In this document: positions 1-7,891 of the stretch, one piece after another | Numbering within the stretch: position 1 is the stretch's first letter | Layout: each line of letters begins with the position of its first letter | From: Candidatus Parvarchaeota archaeon UBA446 | GTDB taxonomy: Archaea > Nanobdellota > Nanobdellia > Parvarchaeales > Parvarchaeaceae | Length of the DNA stretch: 53,984 nt | Assembly (NCBI GenBank): GCA_002503215.1 | Contig: DARG01000014.1 | Location: 1-53,984 of the forward strand | Direction: 5' to 3' | Notes under the pieces: model-generated | Told to the model about the DNA's origin: nothing | Database searches by the model: none | Seen by the model: only the letters and a program-made list of their open reading frames with translations | Position numbers and translations under genes: made by a program

Positions 1-1
1 T

Positions 2-883
2 ATAGCCGAGAGACTTGTAAATGAAGGCTATGAAGTTTCTATTTTAGATATACTTAATACTGGTGACAAGAACAATTTTAGAAGTATATCCGATAAAATA
101 AAATTCTTGAACGTTAATTCTTCATACATAAGCGAAATGGAAAAAGTTGACGTGGTATTCCATGAAGGGATATATTCATCTACACCAATGTACAGGAAGG
201 ACAATTCCCTTGTATGGAAAGCCATACAGGAATTTATGGCTGTTATGGGATACTGCGTTAAAAATGACTGTAAACTTGTATTTGCTTCCAGCTCTTCTAT
301 ATACAACGGCTATCCTCCGCCACACACTGAGAGTATGCAACCCAAGGTAAAAGATTTTTACACTGAAGCAAGATATTCTATGGAAAGACTTGCGGAGCTT
401 TTCAATCAAATGTATGGCCTCAGATATTGCGCACTTAGATACTTTAGTGTATATGGTGACAGAGAAGAAAGTAAAAAAGAATTTGCAAATATGGTCTCAC
501 AGATAATCTGGAAAGGTCTTTTAGACAAAGAAGTTGTAATATACGGTGATGGCTCACAGAAAAGAGATCTTACAAATATTAACGATGTGGTAGATGCTAA
601 TCTTATAGCAGCGAAAAGCAATATTACTGGAGTATTTAATGTAGGCACTGGAAAATCGTACTCTTTTAATGAAATAATGGATAAAATAGAAACTGTAATA
701 GGTAAAAAAATAAAAAGGAAGAACATTGATAATCCTCTTAAGAATTACGTGGATATTGTACATGCAGATACAACTAAAAGTAAGGAACAGCTTGGCTTCT
801 CAGCAAAGATAAAAGCAGAAGATGGCATAAAAAATGCATTTGATTATTATAAGAAACTTGACACAATACCGGATATATTTTAG
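2..883 (+). CDS. NAD-dependent nucleotide-sugar epimerase/dehydratase (5' partial)
   Basis: This is an extended short-chain dehydrogenase/reductase that would modify a nucleotide sugar for surface glycans. The reading frame is open from base 2, so the gene starts outside the window and only the first Rossmann strand with its glycine-rich NAD loop is missing. Visible features are the AERLVNEGYEVSILD second strand, the SSSSIYNG serine motif, the catalytic-tyrosine helix ARYSMERLAEL, RYFSVYG and DLTNINDVVDA. The usual YxxxK catalytic pair reads YxxxR (YSMER). The gene converges on its neighbour and the two stop codons overlap by 4 bases. The family is clear, but the sugar substrate cannot be read. 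Confidence 0.88.
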   Translation: MAERLVNEGYEVSILDILNTGDKNNFRSISDKIKFLNVNSSYISEMEKVDVVFHEGIYSSTPMYRKDNSLVWKAIQEFMAVMGYCVKNDCKLVFASSSSIYNGYPPPHTESMQPKVKDFYTEARYSMERLAELFNQMYGLRYCALRYFSVYGDREESKKEFANMVSQIIWKGLLDKEVVIYGDGSQKRDLTNINDVVDANLIAAKSNITGVFNVGTGKSYSFNEIMDKIETVIGKKIKRKNIDNPLKNYVDIVHADTTKSKEQLGFSAKIKAEDGIKNAFDYYKKLDTIPDIF

Positions 884-1788
884 GCTATCTCGAAACTTCC
901 CACGACTCTGTTCCGTCCTATAGATAAACTAGGATCTAAAAGTAAATACCTTCCACTTAATTTTGGCACTGGTCTATTGAACTTTATTTTTACTTTATCA
1001 TCGTCTTTTACAAGATTTACGCTGAAAGTCTCCCCAAATACAGCACAAGACAACTGTTTTGCAAACATGTCTTCTTTATAGAAATCTGATACCTTTAATG
1101 CAACTGTAAATTCACTATAAACCGAATTTGAGGATGAAACTGCATAATTTGAGGAAAGATCCGATTCGGATATATTATTTAGTGATAAACCTACGTGAGA
1201 TCCTTTTTCTGCGGATGTACTATCCACATCCATTATCTGTATACTTTTTACGCTGCATTGCTTTAAAGATGGGAGCAAAAATAGCCTATCGCCTTTAGAC
1301 ACCGTATCTCCAATAACAAAGCCTATTATAACGGAACCTATACCTTTAACTATAAAATGCTTATCTATTGATACATATTTTAAGCCGGATTTTTCCACTT
1401 CTTTTTTGTAGTTTATTTCCTGCGAGGTTTTTACCTTTTTGAACCTTCCAATCCTGTAATTTAAGAAGAACTTATCAAATGAATTTATATCTGAATAATC
1501 ATTTATTACACAGTAACCTTCGTTTATATTCGAATTCTCTACACAAAGTGCAAGTTCTGCAGATAAAGAGTTTATCTCGCTACCTACATAAAATAACACA
1601 TAATCTGCAACCGAAAAAGCGTACAAAACAGATAATATAGATCTTGGAAAATCGGTAGGTATCAGTATTATGTCTCCATTCCTACCTAAACATACTTGTA
1701 CGTTATTTATGAGGTCTAATTTCTTTGAAATGAATTCTTTAAGCTGATCATCTGATAACACTGAGGCAGATAAAAAAACCGATATCAT
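880..1788 (-). CDS. EF-Tu/SelB-like protein lacking a GTPase domain
   Basis: A 302-residue protein whose middle part (about 140-215, IVKGIGSVIIGFVIGDTVSKGD...) looks like the beta-barrel domain 2 of EF-Tu/EF-1A/SelB. A domain-3-like barrel follows and ends in GRNRVVGSFEIA. The first 120 residues hold none of the G1 P-loop, DxxG or NKxD motifs, so it should not hydrolyse GTP. Archaea are known to carry such EF-Tu-related paralogues of unclear role. A part in tRNA or ribosome handling is a guess. It lies 44 bases downstream of a methyltransferase on the same strand and may share its transcript. Confidence 0.65.
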   Translation of the reverse strand: MISVFLSASVLSDDQLKEFISKKLDLINNVQVCLGRNGDIILIPTDFPRSILSVLYAFSVADYVLFYVGSEINSLSAELALCVENSNINEGYCVINDYSDINSFDKFFLNYRIGRFKKVKTSQEINYKKEVEKSGLKYVSIDKHFIVKGIGSVIIGFVIGDTVSKGDRLFLLPSLKQCSVKSIQIMDVDSTSAEKGSHVGLSLNNISESDLSSNYAVSSSNSVYSEFTVALKVSDFYKEDMFAKQLSCAVFGETFSVNLVKDDDKVKIKFNRPVPKLSGRYLLLDPSLSIGRNRVVGSFEIA

Positions 1789-1832
1789 AATTTATTTTGT
1801 AAATATTACAAGTATATAACCATTAATATTTT

Positions 1833-2573
1833 TCATTTGCGAGCTACTATAATGAATCTAGTTTTATTAAAAGAATCCATATCTTTTTTATATCCGAATA
1901 TTTCTTTGAAGTAATTTAGATTATTATTTAGTATTACTCTGGCCTTTTTTCCTCCTGGGCTGTTCTTACTTACGGGAGACAACCACGAATCAAAGGTTTC
2001 TCTTATATCGAATGTAGTAAAGTCATCTACCCTGAAGGCATTTTCCTTGAATAATTTAAACCACTGATTAAGAGATATAGCCCCCATGTAAGTAGAATCT
2101 CTTGCTATTTCCATTTTATTCATTATACCAAGTTTATCGCCTATTGGTTTTAAATTGTCTGTCAAACCAAATTTACCATCTTTTTTCAAGACCCGTCTTA
2201 CCTCTTTTATCAATTTTTCTTTGTTTTTTATATGGTGTGCAGCACGTCTACATGTAACTATATCAAATGTTTCATCGGGAAATGGAATGGAGGTTGCGTC
2301 TCCTTTCACAAACACTGTATTGCTTACGGACAATGCTTTTCTGGCGGCTATATCCAACATATTTTCTGTAAAATCAAGACCTACAGAAATTGAAACTTTT
2401 TCAGCCATCCTAAAAGCGACAAAACCAGGGCCAGTGCCTAAATCAAGAGCTTTTTCTGTATTTTTTGGATTTAACATAGCTACCAACAAATCTAAGTCTT
2501 TAGCTTTTATACGATTCTCGCTGCTTGCATATTCTTTTGCATGCCTACTAAAAAAATTTTGAAATGACTGCAT
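1833..2573 (-). CDS. Class I SAM-dependent methyltransferase
   Basis: A 246-residue methyltransferase of the Methyltransf_11/UbiE type. Motif I is LDLGTGPGFVA (about residues 43-53), the acidic loop is GLDFTENML, and motif IV-like text is FDIVTCRRAAHHI. RRVLKKDGKFGLTDN follows, as in small-molecule methyltransferases. The substrate cannot be told: UbiE-like enzymes methylate quinones, but nothing nearby makes quinones. The start is the first ATG after a stop, with a short AT-rich leader, and tRNA-Lys lies just upstream on the same strand. Confidence 0.85.
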   Translation of the reverse strand: MQSFQNFFSRHAKEYASSENRIKAKDLDLLVAMLNPKNTEKALDLGTGPGFVAFRMAEKVSISVGLDFTENMLDIAARKALSVSNTVFVKGDATSIPFPDETFDIVTCRRAAHHIKNKEKLIKEVRRVLKKDGKFGLTDNLKPIGDKLGIMNKMEIARDSTYMGAISLNQWFKLFKENAFRVDDFTTFDIRETFDSWLSPVSKNSPGGKKARVILNNNLNYFKEIFGYKKDMDSFNKTRFIIVARK

Positions 2574-2645
2574 ATTAAGACATATGTTAATTGAGATTAA
2601 TATGCTTTTAGTCTTTTACAAGTATATACTTAAAACTAGAAACTT

Positions 2646-2719
2646 TGGGCTCGACGGGATTTGAACCCGCAACAATCCGGTTAAGAGCCGGATGCTCTAC
2701 CGAGTTAAGCTACGAGCCC
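2646..2719 (-). tRNA. tRNA-Lys (CUU anticodon)
   Basis: A full cloverleaf reads on the minus strand: acceptor GGGCTCG/CGAGCCC, D-arm GCTTAACTCGGTAGAGC, anticodon stem TCCGG/CCGGA with loop CTCTTAA (anticodon CTT), and T-arm GCGGG-TTCAAAT-CCCGT. The discriminator is A. CCA is not encoded. There is no intron. Confidence 0.96.
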
Positions 2720-2769
2720 ATATAACAAATCATTAATTGTACCTATAATAAAAAGGTTTGGATTCTTTT

Positions 2770-3354
2770 TTATTGCATACGCTTAAGTGTATTTCCTTCT
2801 ACTAGATAAAACTCGATTATTTCATTACCGAGTCTGCTTGAGATATACTTTATATTCTCTTCTTTGTCTTCAAACAAGATTATGTGACTATAATCTTTTA
2901 CTAATTCCTTTAGTTTCAGATATTTCCAATGTTCATCACTTAGATCATGATTATTTGGAAGTATTACCTTTTCCGCTTTTAATCCATTTGAAATGAGAGC
3001 CTCCTCGGTTTTATCTCTAAATTCTTCGCCTCTAGCACTAAGTATAATTAAATCTAGATCTTTATTAGAAACCTCTTTTATATATTTTATAATTGAAGTA
3101 TTGGGAATAAGCATGTTGGAATATTTAGTATACGCCAGAGTATATAGCTCATTTTTAAATGATTTATCGAAACCATGTGGTACCTTACCTTCTGCCATGA
3201 TTAATTCAAGCTTTTTTATATCAAAATTATTAATACTTGTGTTTTTATTTTCTTTTGTAATTTTATATAATTCGTTTGCTGCATAAGAAATAGCCTTTTT
3301 ACTGAAAAAAAGTGTATCATCAAAATCAGATACTATAGCTGCTAATTTTACCAT
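2770..3354 (-). CDS. HAD-superfamily hydrolase
   Basis: A HAD-fold phosphatase with motif I near the N-terminus (SDFDDTLFF, with the nucleophile and acid Asp two apart), motif II serine in LIILSARGE, and motif IV acids in IILFEDKEENI. I place the start at the internal ATG (MVKLAAIVSDFDD) because the longer frame begins at a TTG five codons earlier and HAD proteins normally start just before motif I. This gives 194 residues. The substrate is unknown. It lies alone between two tRNA genes. Confidence 0.8.
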   Translation of the reverse strand: MVKLAAIVSDFDDTLFFSKKAISYAANELYKITKENKNTSINNFDIKKLELIMAEGKVPHGFDKSFKNELYTLAYTKYSNMLIPNTSIIKYIKEVSNKDLDLIILSARGEEFRDKTEEALISNGLKAEKVILPNNHDLSDEHWKYLKLKELVKDYSHIILFEDKEENIKYISSRLGNEIIEFYLVEGNTLKRMQ

Positions 3355-3420
3355 ATAATCACAAACCAATTATGCAAATTTGCATTGTATACTATTCTAT
3401 CACAAATTTCAGTTAAATAC

Positions 3421-3428
3421 TTATAAAT
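3421..3428 (+). promoter_or_regulatory. Probable TATA box for tRNA-Val
   Basis: TTATAAAT lies about 40 bases upstream of the tRNA-Val 5' end. An archaeal TATA box directs initiation about 25 bases downstream, which would give a short 5' leader for RNase P to remove. The call rests on position and sequence only. Confidence 0.5.
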
Positions 3429-3464
3429 TAAGATAATTTTATTATTATCTGTAATAAGAGTAAT

Positions 3465-3537
3465 GGGCCTATGGTCTAGTGGTTATGACGTCTGCCTTAC
3501 ACGCAGAAGGCCGGGAGTTCGAACCTCCCTGGGCCCA
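3465..3537 (+). tRNA. tRNA-Val (UAC anticodon)
   Basis: A complete cloverleaf without intron: acceptor GGGCCTA/TGGGCCC, D-arm with GGTCTAGTGGTTATGAC, anticodon stem TCTGC/GCAGA with loop CTTACAC (anticodon TAC), and T-arm CCGGGAGTTCGAACCTCCC. The discriminator is A. CCA is not encoded. Confidence 0.96.
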
Positions 3538-3624
3538 TTTTTAATTTATATCCGATTGGATTATATTAGCATTGCATTTTTGGCAGGATTTATATTATGC
3601 AAAGCTTATATTTTCCAGTTTAGG

Positions 3625-4095
3625 CTATTTACTATTGACTATTACTAACTTATCCTTAAAGATAGTTGTAAGCATCTCTTTATATTCACTAAAAAGGGAG
3701 GAGTCTATATAATCGGTTGTAAATTCTGTAATTTTCTGATTGGATTTAAACACTAAGGACATCGTCTCACTGTCGAATTTTTTAAACACCACCGAACTTA
3801 AATCAGAATAGAGTATATTTACGTAAGAAAGACTAAATAAGATACTTTCATTTATAAGTGAGAATTTTTGATTTTTATGTTTATCTTTAAAGTTTCTCAA
3901 AGACACTGAAGGTTGTATTGAATCTATAACTGCACCACTTGCTGGCCACATACCTACGGAAGATTCCGACATTATGGCATCAACGTTTCTGTCTTCTACA
4001 ACAAATATTGCAGAATGTGAAAAAAATAAATAAAAATTTCCTCTAGTATTTCCCATTGTAACATTTGGTATTAACCCATAGATTATATCGTCCAT
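3625..4095 (-). CDS. Hypothetical protein
   Basis: A 156-residue protein I do not recognise. It starts MDDIIYGLIPNVTMGNTRGNFYLFFSHSA. The first half is rich in beta-forming residues (FYLFFSH, AIFVVEDRNVDAIM), followed by a mixed second half ending in a lysine-rich strand. The alternation resembles small PH-like or lipocalin-like barrels, but no signature supports a name. No signal peptide or membrane segment is seen. It is a single gene with a long AT-rich upstream region. Confidence 0.6.
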   Translation of the reverse strand: MDDIIYGLIPNVTMGNTRGNFYLFFSHSAIFVVEDRNVDAIMSESSVGMWPASGAVIDSIQPSVSLRNFKDKHKNQKFSLINESILFSLSYVNILYSDLSSVVFKKFDSETMSLVFKSNQKITEFTTDYIDSSLFSEYKEMLTTIFKDKLVIVNSK

Positions 4096-4306
4096 ATATT
4101 ATACTTTCACATTATTTTTTTGCAAATCTTATAAGTCTCTTATCTTTTTTATGACTATAAGGAGTTCTAGAACCATACTTGTTAGTATTGCCCAGTCTTT
4201 TTTAATTGGCCTAATAATATATCTAATGTTCTTATTATAAATAAATTAATTATATTAACATTCCATTTCAAGATTGCATAGATTATATCGAACCTTTTCA
4301 AAAAAA

Positions 4307-4317
4307 GTATTTATACT
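4307..4317 (+). promoter_or_regulatory. Probable TATA box for the GT2 gene
   Basis: GTATTTATACT follows an A-run and lies about 45 bases before the glycosyltransferase start codon, giving a predicted start of transcription near 4337-4340 and a short leader. The 260-base gap before the gene holds nothing else I can name. Confidence 0.4.
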
Positions 4318-4356
4318 ACTATATAATATAGGTACTAGTCATGGAGTTATTTATTT

Positions 4357-5586
4357 ATGTTGGATGACCTGCTTTTGGGAGGATTCACCCTTCTTAATTC
4401 TGCTTGGCTTGCGTTAAATGGTTATAATATTTTACCTATTCTGTCATGGAAACGCGATAAAACAGAAACGGACCCAGAAGAAAAAACAAAAAATAAGATG
4501 AGTATCTCCATCCTGCTTCCTGCTTACAAGGAAAGCGAAGTATTAGAAGATACAGTTTCAAAAATAGAAGAATCGAATTACCCAAAAAGCAAATTAGAAT
4601 TGCTACTATTAACGGAAAAGGATGATAAAGATACTTCTATAATTGCAAGTAAATTATCCAAAAAATATAAAAATGTCCACGTATTTAGAGTGAAAAACGA
4701 TGACGTTCCAAAGGGAAAACCAAGAGCACTTACGCAGGCACTTTCTCGTGCGAAAGGTGATATAATAGGGGTGTTAGACGCTGAGGACATAATAAACAAA
4801 AACCTTTTCACTTATGTAAACAACGAGATCAAAAACAATAATTACGATGCCGTCCAAGGTAAACTCAGACTTAACTATAATAAAAGCAGCTGGATGAACA
4901 TGCAATCAAGAGCGGAATATGAGACCTGGTATCAGATAACGCTCCCAGCGTTTGCAAATAATGGATATCCTGTGCCACTCGGCGGCACTACTAACTTTTT
5001 CAAAAAAGCCATTATAAAAGATATGGGATGGAATGCTTACAGCCTTGCAGAAGATTTCGAATTAGGACTCAGATTATACAATAGTAAACATAAAATAAAA
5101 TTAATGGATGTAGTTACGGATGAGCAAACCACCCCAAATTTAAAGAGTTGGATAAGACAAAGAACTAGATGGGATAGAGGCAAATTGGAAGCTAGTGAAA
5201 ATTTACATAAATATGACATGAATTTTAAGCATAAATTTATGAATTATATGATGTGCGCCAGCCCGTATATCGGAGTGGTAAATGTTTTTGGCGCAGCAAC
5301 GAGTCTGGCTATCTATGGTCTTCATATCTCAATGCCTTTTTATGAATTAGTTACAACATATGTAAACAGTGCTTTCATAGGTGCTTACGCATATTTACAT
5401 GGTAGGGGTTATTTTAGAGCATCGGATAAAACCCTTAGAAGCGTTTTAAGTTCCATAATGGTAGGCGCAACTCTGCCTGCTTATTGGGTGCTGCAATGGG
5501 GCGCAGCCATTAGAGCTGTAAAACGAGAGCTGTTTGAAAAAGACCAGATTTGGGAGAAGACTCCACATTATAAACTTAAAAAATAA
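4357..5586 (+). CDS. Membrane-bound family 2 glycosyltransferase
   Basis: A 409-residue GT2 enzyme of the processive cellulose-synthase/glucosyl-lipid type. An N-terminal hydrophobic helix (LLLGGFTLLNSAWLALNGYNIL) precedes the catalytic domain. The domain shows SILLPAYKESEVLEDTV, the metal-binding acidic motif GVLDAEDIIN, GGTTNFF, the acceptor-site SLAEDFELG and the QxxRW-like RQRTRWDRG. C-terminal hydrophobic helices follow (about residues 300-390). It probably moves a sugar from a nucleotide donor onto a lipid or growing polysaccharide at the cytoplasmic membrane. Donor and acceptor cannot be read. Confidence 0.9.
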   Translation: MLDDLLLGGFTLLNSAWLALNGYNILPILSWKRDKTETDPEEKTKNKMSISILLPAYKESEVLEDTVSKIEESNYPKSKLELLLLTEKDDKDTSIIASKLSKKYKNVHVFRVKNDDVPKGKPRALTQALSRAKGDIIGVLDAEDIINKNLFTYVNNEIKNNNYDAVQGKLRLNYNKSSWMNMQSRAEYETWYQITLPAFANNGYPVPLGGTTNFFKKAIIKDMGWNAYSLAEDFELGLRLYNSKHKIKLMDVVTDEQTTPNLKSWIRQRTRWDRGKLEASENLHKYDMNFKHKFMNYMMCASPYIGVVNVFGAATSLAIYGLHISMPFYELVTTYVNSAFIGAYAYLHGRGYFRASDKTLRSVLSSIMVGATLPAYWVLQWGAAIRAVKRELFEKDQIWEKTPHYKLKK

Positions 5587-5767
5587 GTTTATACTAAATT
5601 TAACGCTTTCTGTCAGTAATTTCAGCAGAAAACTTCATATATTTATCACAGCTGAAATCGTTAAATAACTTTTAGTATTGGTTTCCATTGCAGAATAAAC
5701 ACATATTCAGCGAATTTAGAAGATTAGGCTATAAAGACAGTTTAAACCATCAAAGTATGTTATACAT

Positions 5768-6688
5768 TTAATCAACATCCTCGAAGATTGGTTTTTTGTT
5801 CTTTATGAAATTTCCTTTATCCAACTCGGAGAACGCCACCTGCAGCTCCTCATTTGTATTCATCACTATTGGCCCATACCATGCGATACTTTCCCTCAAT
5901 GGCTTGCCCGATACGAGTATGAAACGTATAGTACTATCAGATGTTTTTACGTGCACAGAAGAGCCGGAGTGAGAAAATAGGTAAGCTGTCCCTCTAACAA
6001 TCTTCTTTGAACCACTGGTTTCTCCGCTTCCTGAAATTACATACAAAAAGGAGGTATTTCCTTCGGTTATGTCAACTGAAAAATCTGATTCCTCCTTCAT
6101 CCTTATATCCAAATATGTTACATCTGTTTCTCCCGTTGATTTAATGGCGCCGGAATCAGCTAAAAAACGACCGGATATGATCTTAATATACGCCCCTTTA
6201 CCATTCTCTACTGCCGGTATACGTTTGGATAGTATGTATCTGTAAACCGGGTTAGACATCTTTATTTTTCTTGGTATATTAACCCATAACTGAATACCCA
6301 CTGCCGAATTAGGCATTCCAGTATTTAAAAGCATTTCATTCGGATTTTTTAAATTGATTGGTTTAGGCATCTCTTGATGAAATATACCACTGCCGGCTGT
6401 CATCCACTGCACGTCTCCGGGAAATATAACTCCTTTATTACCTTCACTATCTTCATGTTCTGTTTTACCTTCAAGCTGATACGTAACCGTTTCTATTCCC
6501 CTATGGGGGTGCCATGGAAAACCAGATAGATACTCTTCTGGTTTATCTGAGCCAAAATGATCTAATAAAAGAAAAGGATCCGTTAACAAGTAAGTTTGTG
6601 GTCCTCCGAAAATTCTTCTGAGCCGTACCCCTGCTCCGTCAATGGTATAATCTCCTTTGAACTCCGTTTCCACCCATTTTTCCGACAT
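5768..6688 (-). CDS. Pirin family protein
   Basis: A 306-residue bicupin. The N-terminal pirin motif FPWHPHRGIETVTYQLEG carries the metal-binding histidines, and DVQWMTAGSGIFHQE supplies the remaining His/Glu ligands. The C-terminal half (about 180-290) is the second, non-metal cupin barrel. Pirins bind iron and some have quercetinase activity or act as redox-dependent regulators; the role here is unknown. A TATA box (TTTATAAATA at about 6711-6720, minus sense) sits 25-30 bases before the ATG, so the mRNA is probably leaderless. Confidence 0.92.
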   Translation of the reverse strand: MSEKWVETEFKGDYTIDGAGVRLRRIFGGPQTYLLTDPFLLLDHFGSDKPEEYLSGFPWHPHRGIETVTYQLEGKTEHEDSEGNKGVIFPGDVQWMTAGSGIFHQEMPKPINLKNPNEMLLNTGMPNSAVGIQLWVNIPRKIKMSNPVYRYILSKRIPAVENGKGAYIKIISGRFLADSGAIKSTGETDVTYLDIRMKEESDFSVDITEGNTSFLYVISGSGETSGSKKIVRGTAYLFSHSGSSVHVKTSDSTIRFILVSGKPLRESIAWYGPIVMNTNEELQVAFSELDKGNFIKNKKPIFEDVD

Positions 6689-7003
6689 TAAAATATATAT
6701 CTCTGCAATATATTTATAAATATCGTTTATACGATATCTAATTTAAATGAATAATTAGTTTAAATATCTCTTCGCAATTATCCCTTAAAAACTGCATGAA
6801 GTGTTCATTATATTCAGTTTATAATAAGCTATACTATTTGCTTATAGACGACGCTATAGAGAGCTATATTAAAGATATAAAGCAATAGACTGTAATAGTC
6901 CTTGTTTAATCTCGAAGACTCTGTATTATAAATTTAAAAAATAACATTACACTTGATTCAAAACTTTTTATAAGTATACATACAAACTTCGTATCAGATT
7001 ATA
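6689..7003. other. Intergenic region, 315 bases
   Basis: AT-rich spacer between the pirin start and the stop of the next minus-strand gene. It carries the pirin TATA box at its left end. A 46-codon open stretch on the plus strand (about 6751-6888) reads KLYYLLIDDAIESYIKDIKQ at its end. This might be a gene remnant, but it has no ribosome binding site. No RNA gene or repeat is seen. Confidence 0.4.
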
Positions 7004-7465
7004 TTAGAATGTTAATGTAGGAATGTACTTTTTATCACGGATTTCTGTGTAATTTGACATAAAAACAGACAGCATGGAATTCAATTCACATTCTGCGTCG
7101 TAGATATCATTATAAGAACTGGATAAATTCATGTTTTTTATAAAATCTTCGCCTAAGCCGTAATATAATCTCTCCGCATAAGATATTGCTTTTTTGAATG
7201 CGGAATCTATCATATCTTGATTGTGGTATTTGTACTCGATCTTTAAATTTTTTATAAGTTCCGAGTTATCTCTCATACTCACAATTTTATTTGCCACATC
7301 TCTGACAATCTTATAGTTTTTTATGCAAATTTCCAAATTTTTTCTAAGAAATTTTACGTAATCGTCGTCAGATCCTTTTAAGATCGTTTCAAGTGTTGTC
7401 CTAGATTTATTGACGAAGTCTCTATAGAATGTATATATATCTTGATAATTACCTGTATTATACAT
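7004..7465 (-). CDS. Hypothetical alpha-helical protein
   Basis: A 153-residue acidic/lysine-rich protein that appears wholly helical: long amphipathic stretches such as FYRDFVNKSRTTLETILKGSDDDYVKFLRKNLEICIKNYKIVRDVANKIVS, cut here into shorter helices by DNSEL and GLGED. No membrane segment, signal or catalytic motif is visible. It is divergent from the PadR-like regulator with a 49-base gap, so it could be a target or partner of that regulator. Function unknown. Confidence 0.6.
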   Translation of the reverse strand: MYNTGNYQDIYTFYRDFVNKSRTTLETILKGSDDDYVKFLRKNLEICIKNYKIVRDVANKIVSMRDNSELIKNLKIEYKYHNQDMIDSAFKKAISYAERLYYGLGEDFIKNMNLSSSYNDIYDAECELNSMLSVFMSNYTEIRDKKYIPTLTF

Positions 7466-7514
7466 AATAATTAAAAGAGTTAATTATATAAAAATGATAA
7501 TTTCATAAGAAAAT

Positions 7515-7808
7515 ATGAAAAAAACTGGTTGTGACATGAGAGGTATGCTTTCTTTCCAGATTTTAAGCATGCTGAAGAAAAATGATTTGTGTGGAGAAGA
7601 ACTTGCAAAGAAAATAGAAAAATATAGAGGTAAAAAGCCTGTTGCTAGCACAATATATCCAGCACTAAAAAGATTATCCAAGGCTGGTTTAATAATTGGA
7701 AAAAGAAAAGGCAAGAGAAAAGTTTATTCTATTACAAAAAGAGGTTTGTCCGAAGAAAAAAGAGCTCTTGAATATTTTGAAAGATTATACGCCGAAATTA
7801 AAAATTGA
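7515..7808 (+). CDS. PadR-like winged-helix transcriptional regulator
   Basis: A 97-residue DNA-binding protein with the PadR pattern: RGMLSFQILSMLKKNDLCGEEL (helices 1-2), recognition segment ASTIYPALKRLSKAGLI, and wing GKRKGKRKVYSITKRGL, followed by one dimerisation helix. It lacks the long C-terminal domain of PadR-s2 members. Such proteins repress nearby genes in response to small ligands. The divergent helical gene and the short shared 5' region make that gene the obvious candidate target, which is an inference. A strong hairpin terminator follows the stop codon. Confidence 0.85.
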   Translation: MKKTGCDMRGMLSFQILSMLKKNDLCGEELAKKIEKYRGKKPVASTIYPALKRLSKAGLIIGKRKGKRKVYSITKRGLSEEKRALEYFERLYAEIKN

Positions 7809-7813
7809 GGGGG

Positions 7814-7843
7814 AACGGGGGCTTTTAACCCCCCGTTTTATTT
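7814..7843 (+). terminator. Hairpin terminator after the PadR-like gene
   Basis: AACGGGGG pairs with CCCCCGTT around an 8-base loop (7822-7829), followed by a T-rich run (TTATTTTT). The stem is strikingly GC-rich for this sequence. It begins six bases after the PadR stop codon. It has the layout of a bacterial intrinsic terminator, which is less usual in archaea, where a T-run usually suffices. Confidence 0.6.
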
Positions 7844-7869
7844 TTCGAGGAATTTTTGAAAATATAAAA

Positions 7870-7886
7870 TGGCCCTAATCGGGCCA
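7870..7886 (-). terminator. Hairpin terminator after ftsZ
   Basis: TGGCCC/GGGCCA form a 6-bp perfect stem with a 5-base loop. On the minus strand it comes five bases after the ftsZ stop codon and is followed by ATTTTATATTTT. Together with the facing hairpin at 7814-7843 it separates two convergent genes. Confidence 0.55.
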
Positions 7887-7891
7887 AAAAT

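Noticed and set aside
2155..2562. 135-codon plus-strand frame opposite the methyltransferase
   Set aside because: Shadow of a gene with clear SAM motifs; no family features of its own.
5688..5771. 27-codon frame from a TTG (NKHIFSEFRRLGYKDSLNH)
   Set aside because: No start signal, overlaps the pirin stop, and cannot be told from chance.
6751..6888. 46-codon open stretch ending KLYYLLIDDAIESYIKDIKQ
   Set aside because: It looks protein-like at the end but has no ribosome site and no family match. Too short to call a gene or a relic without a search.
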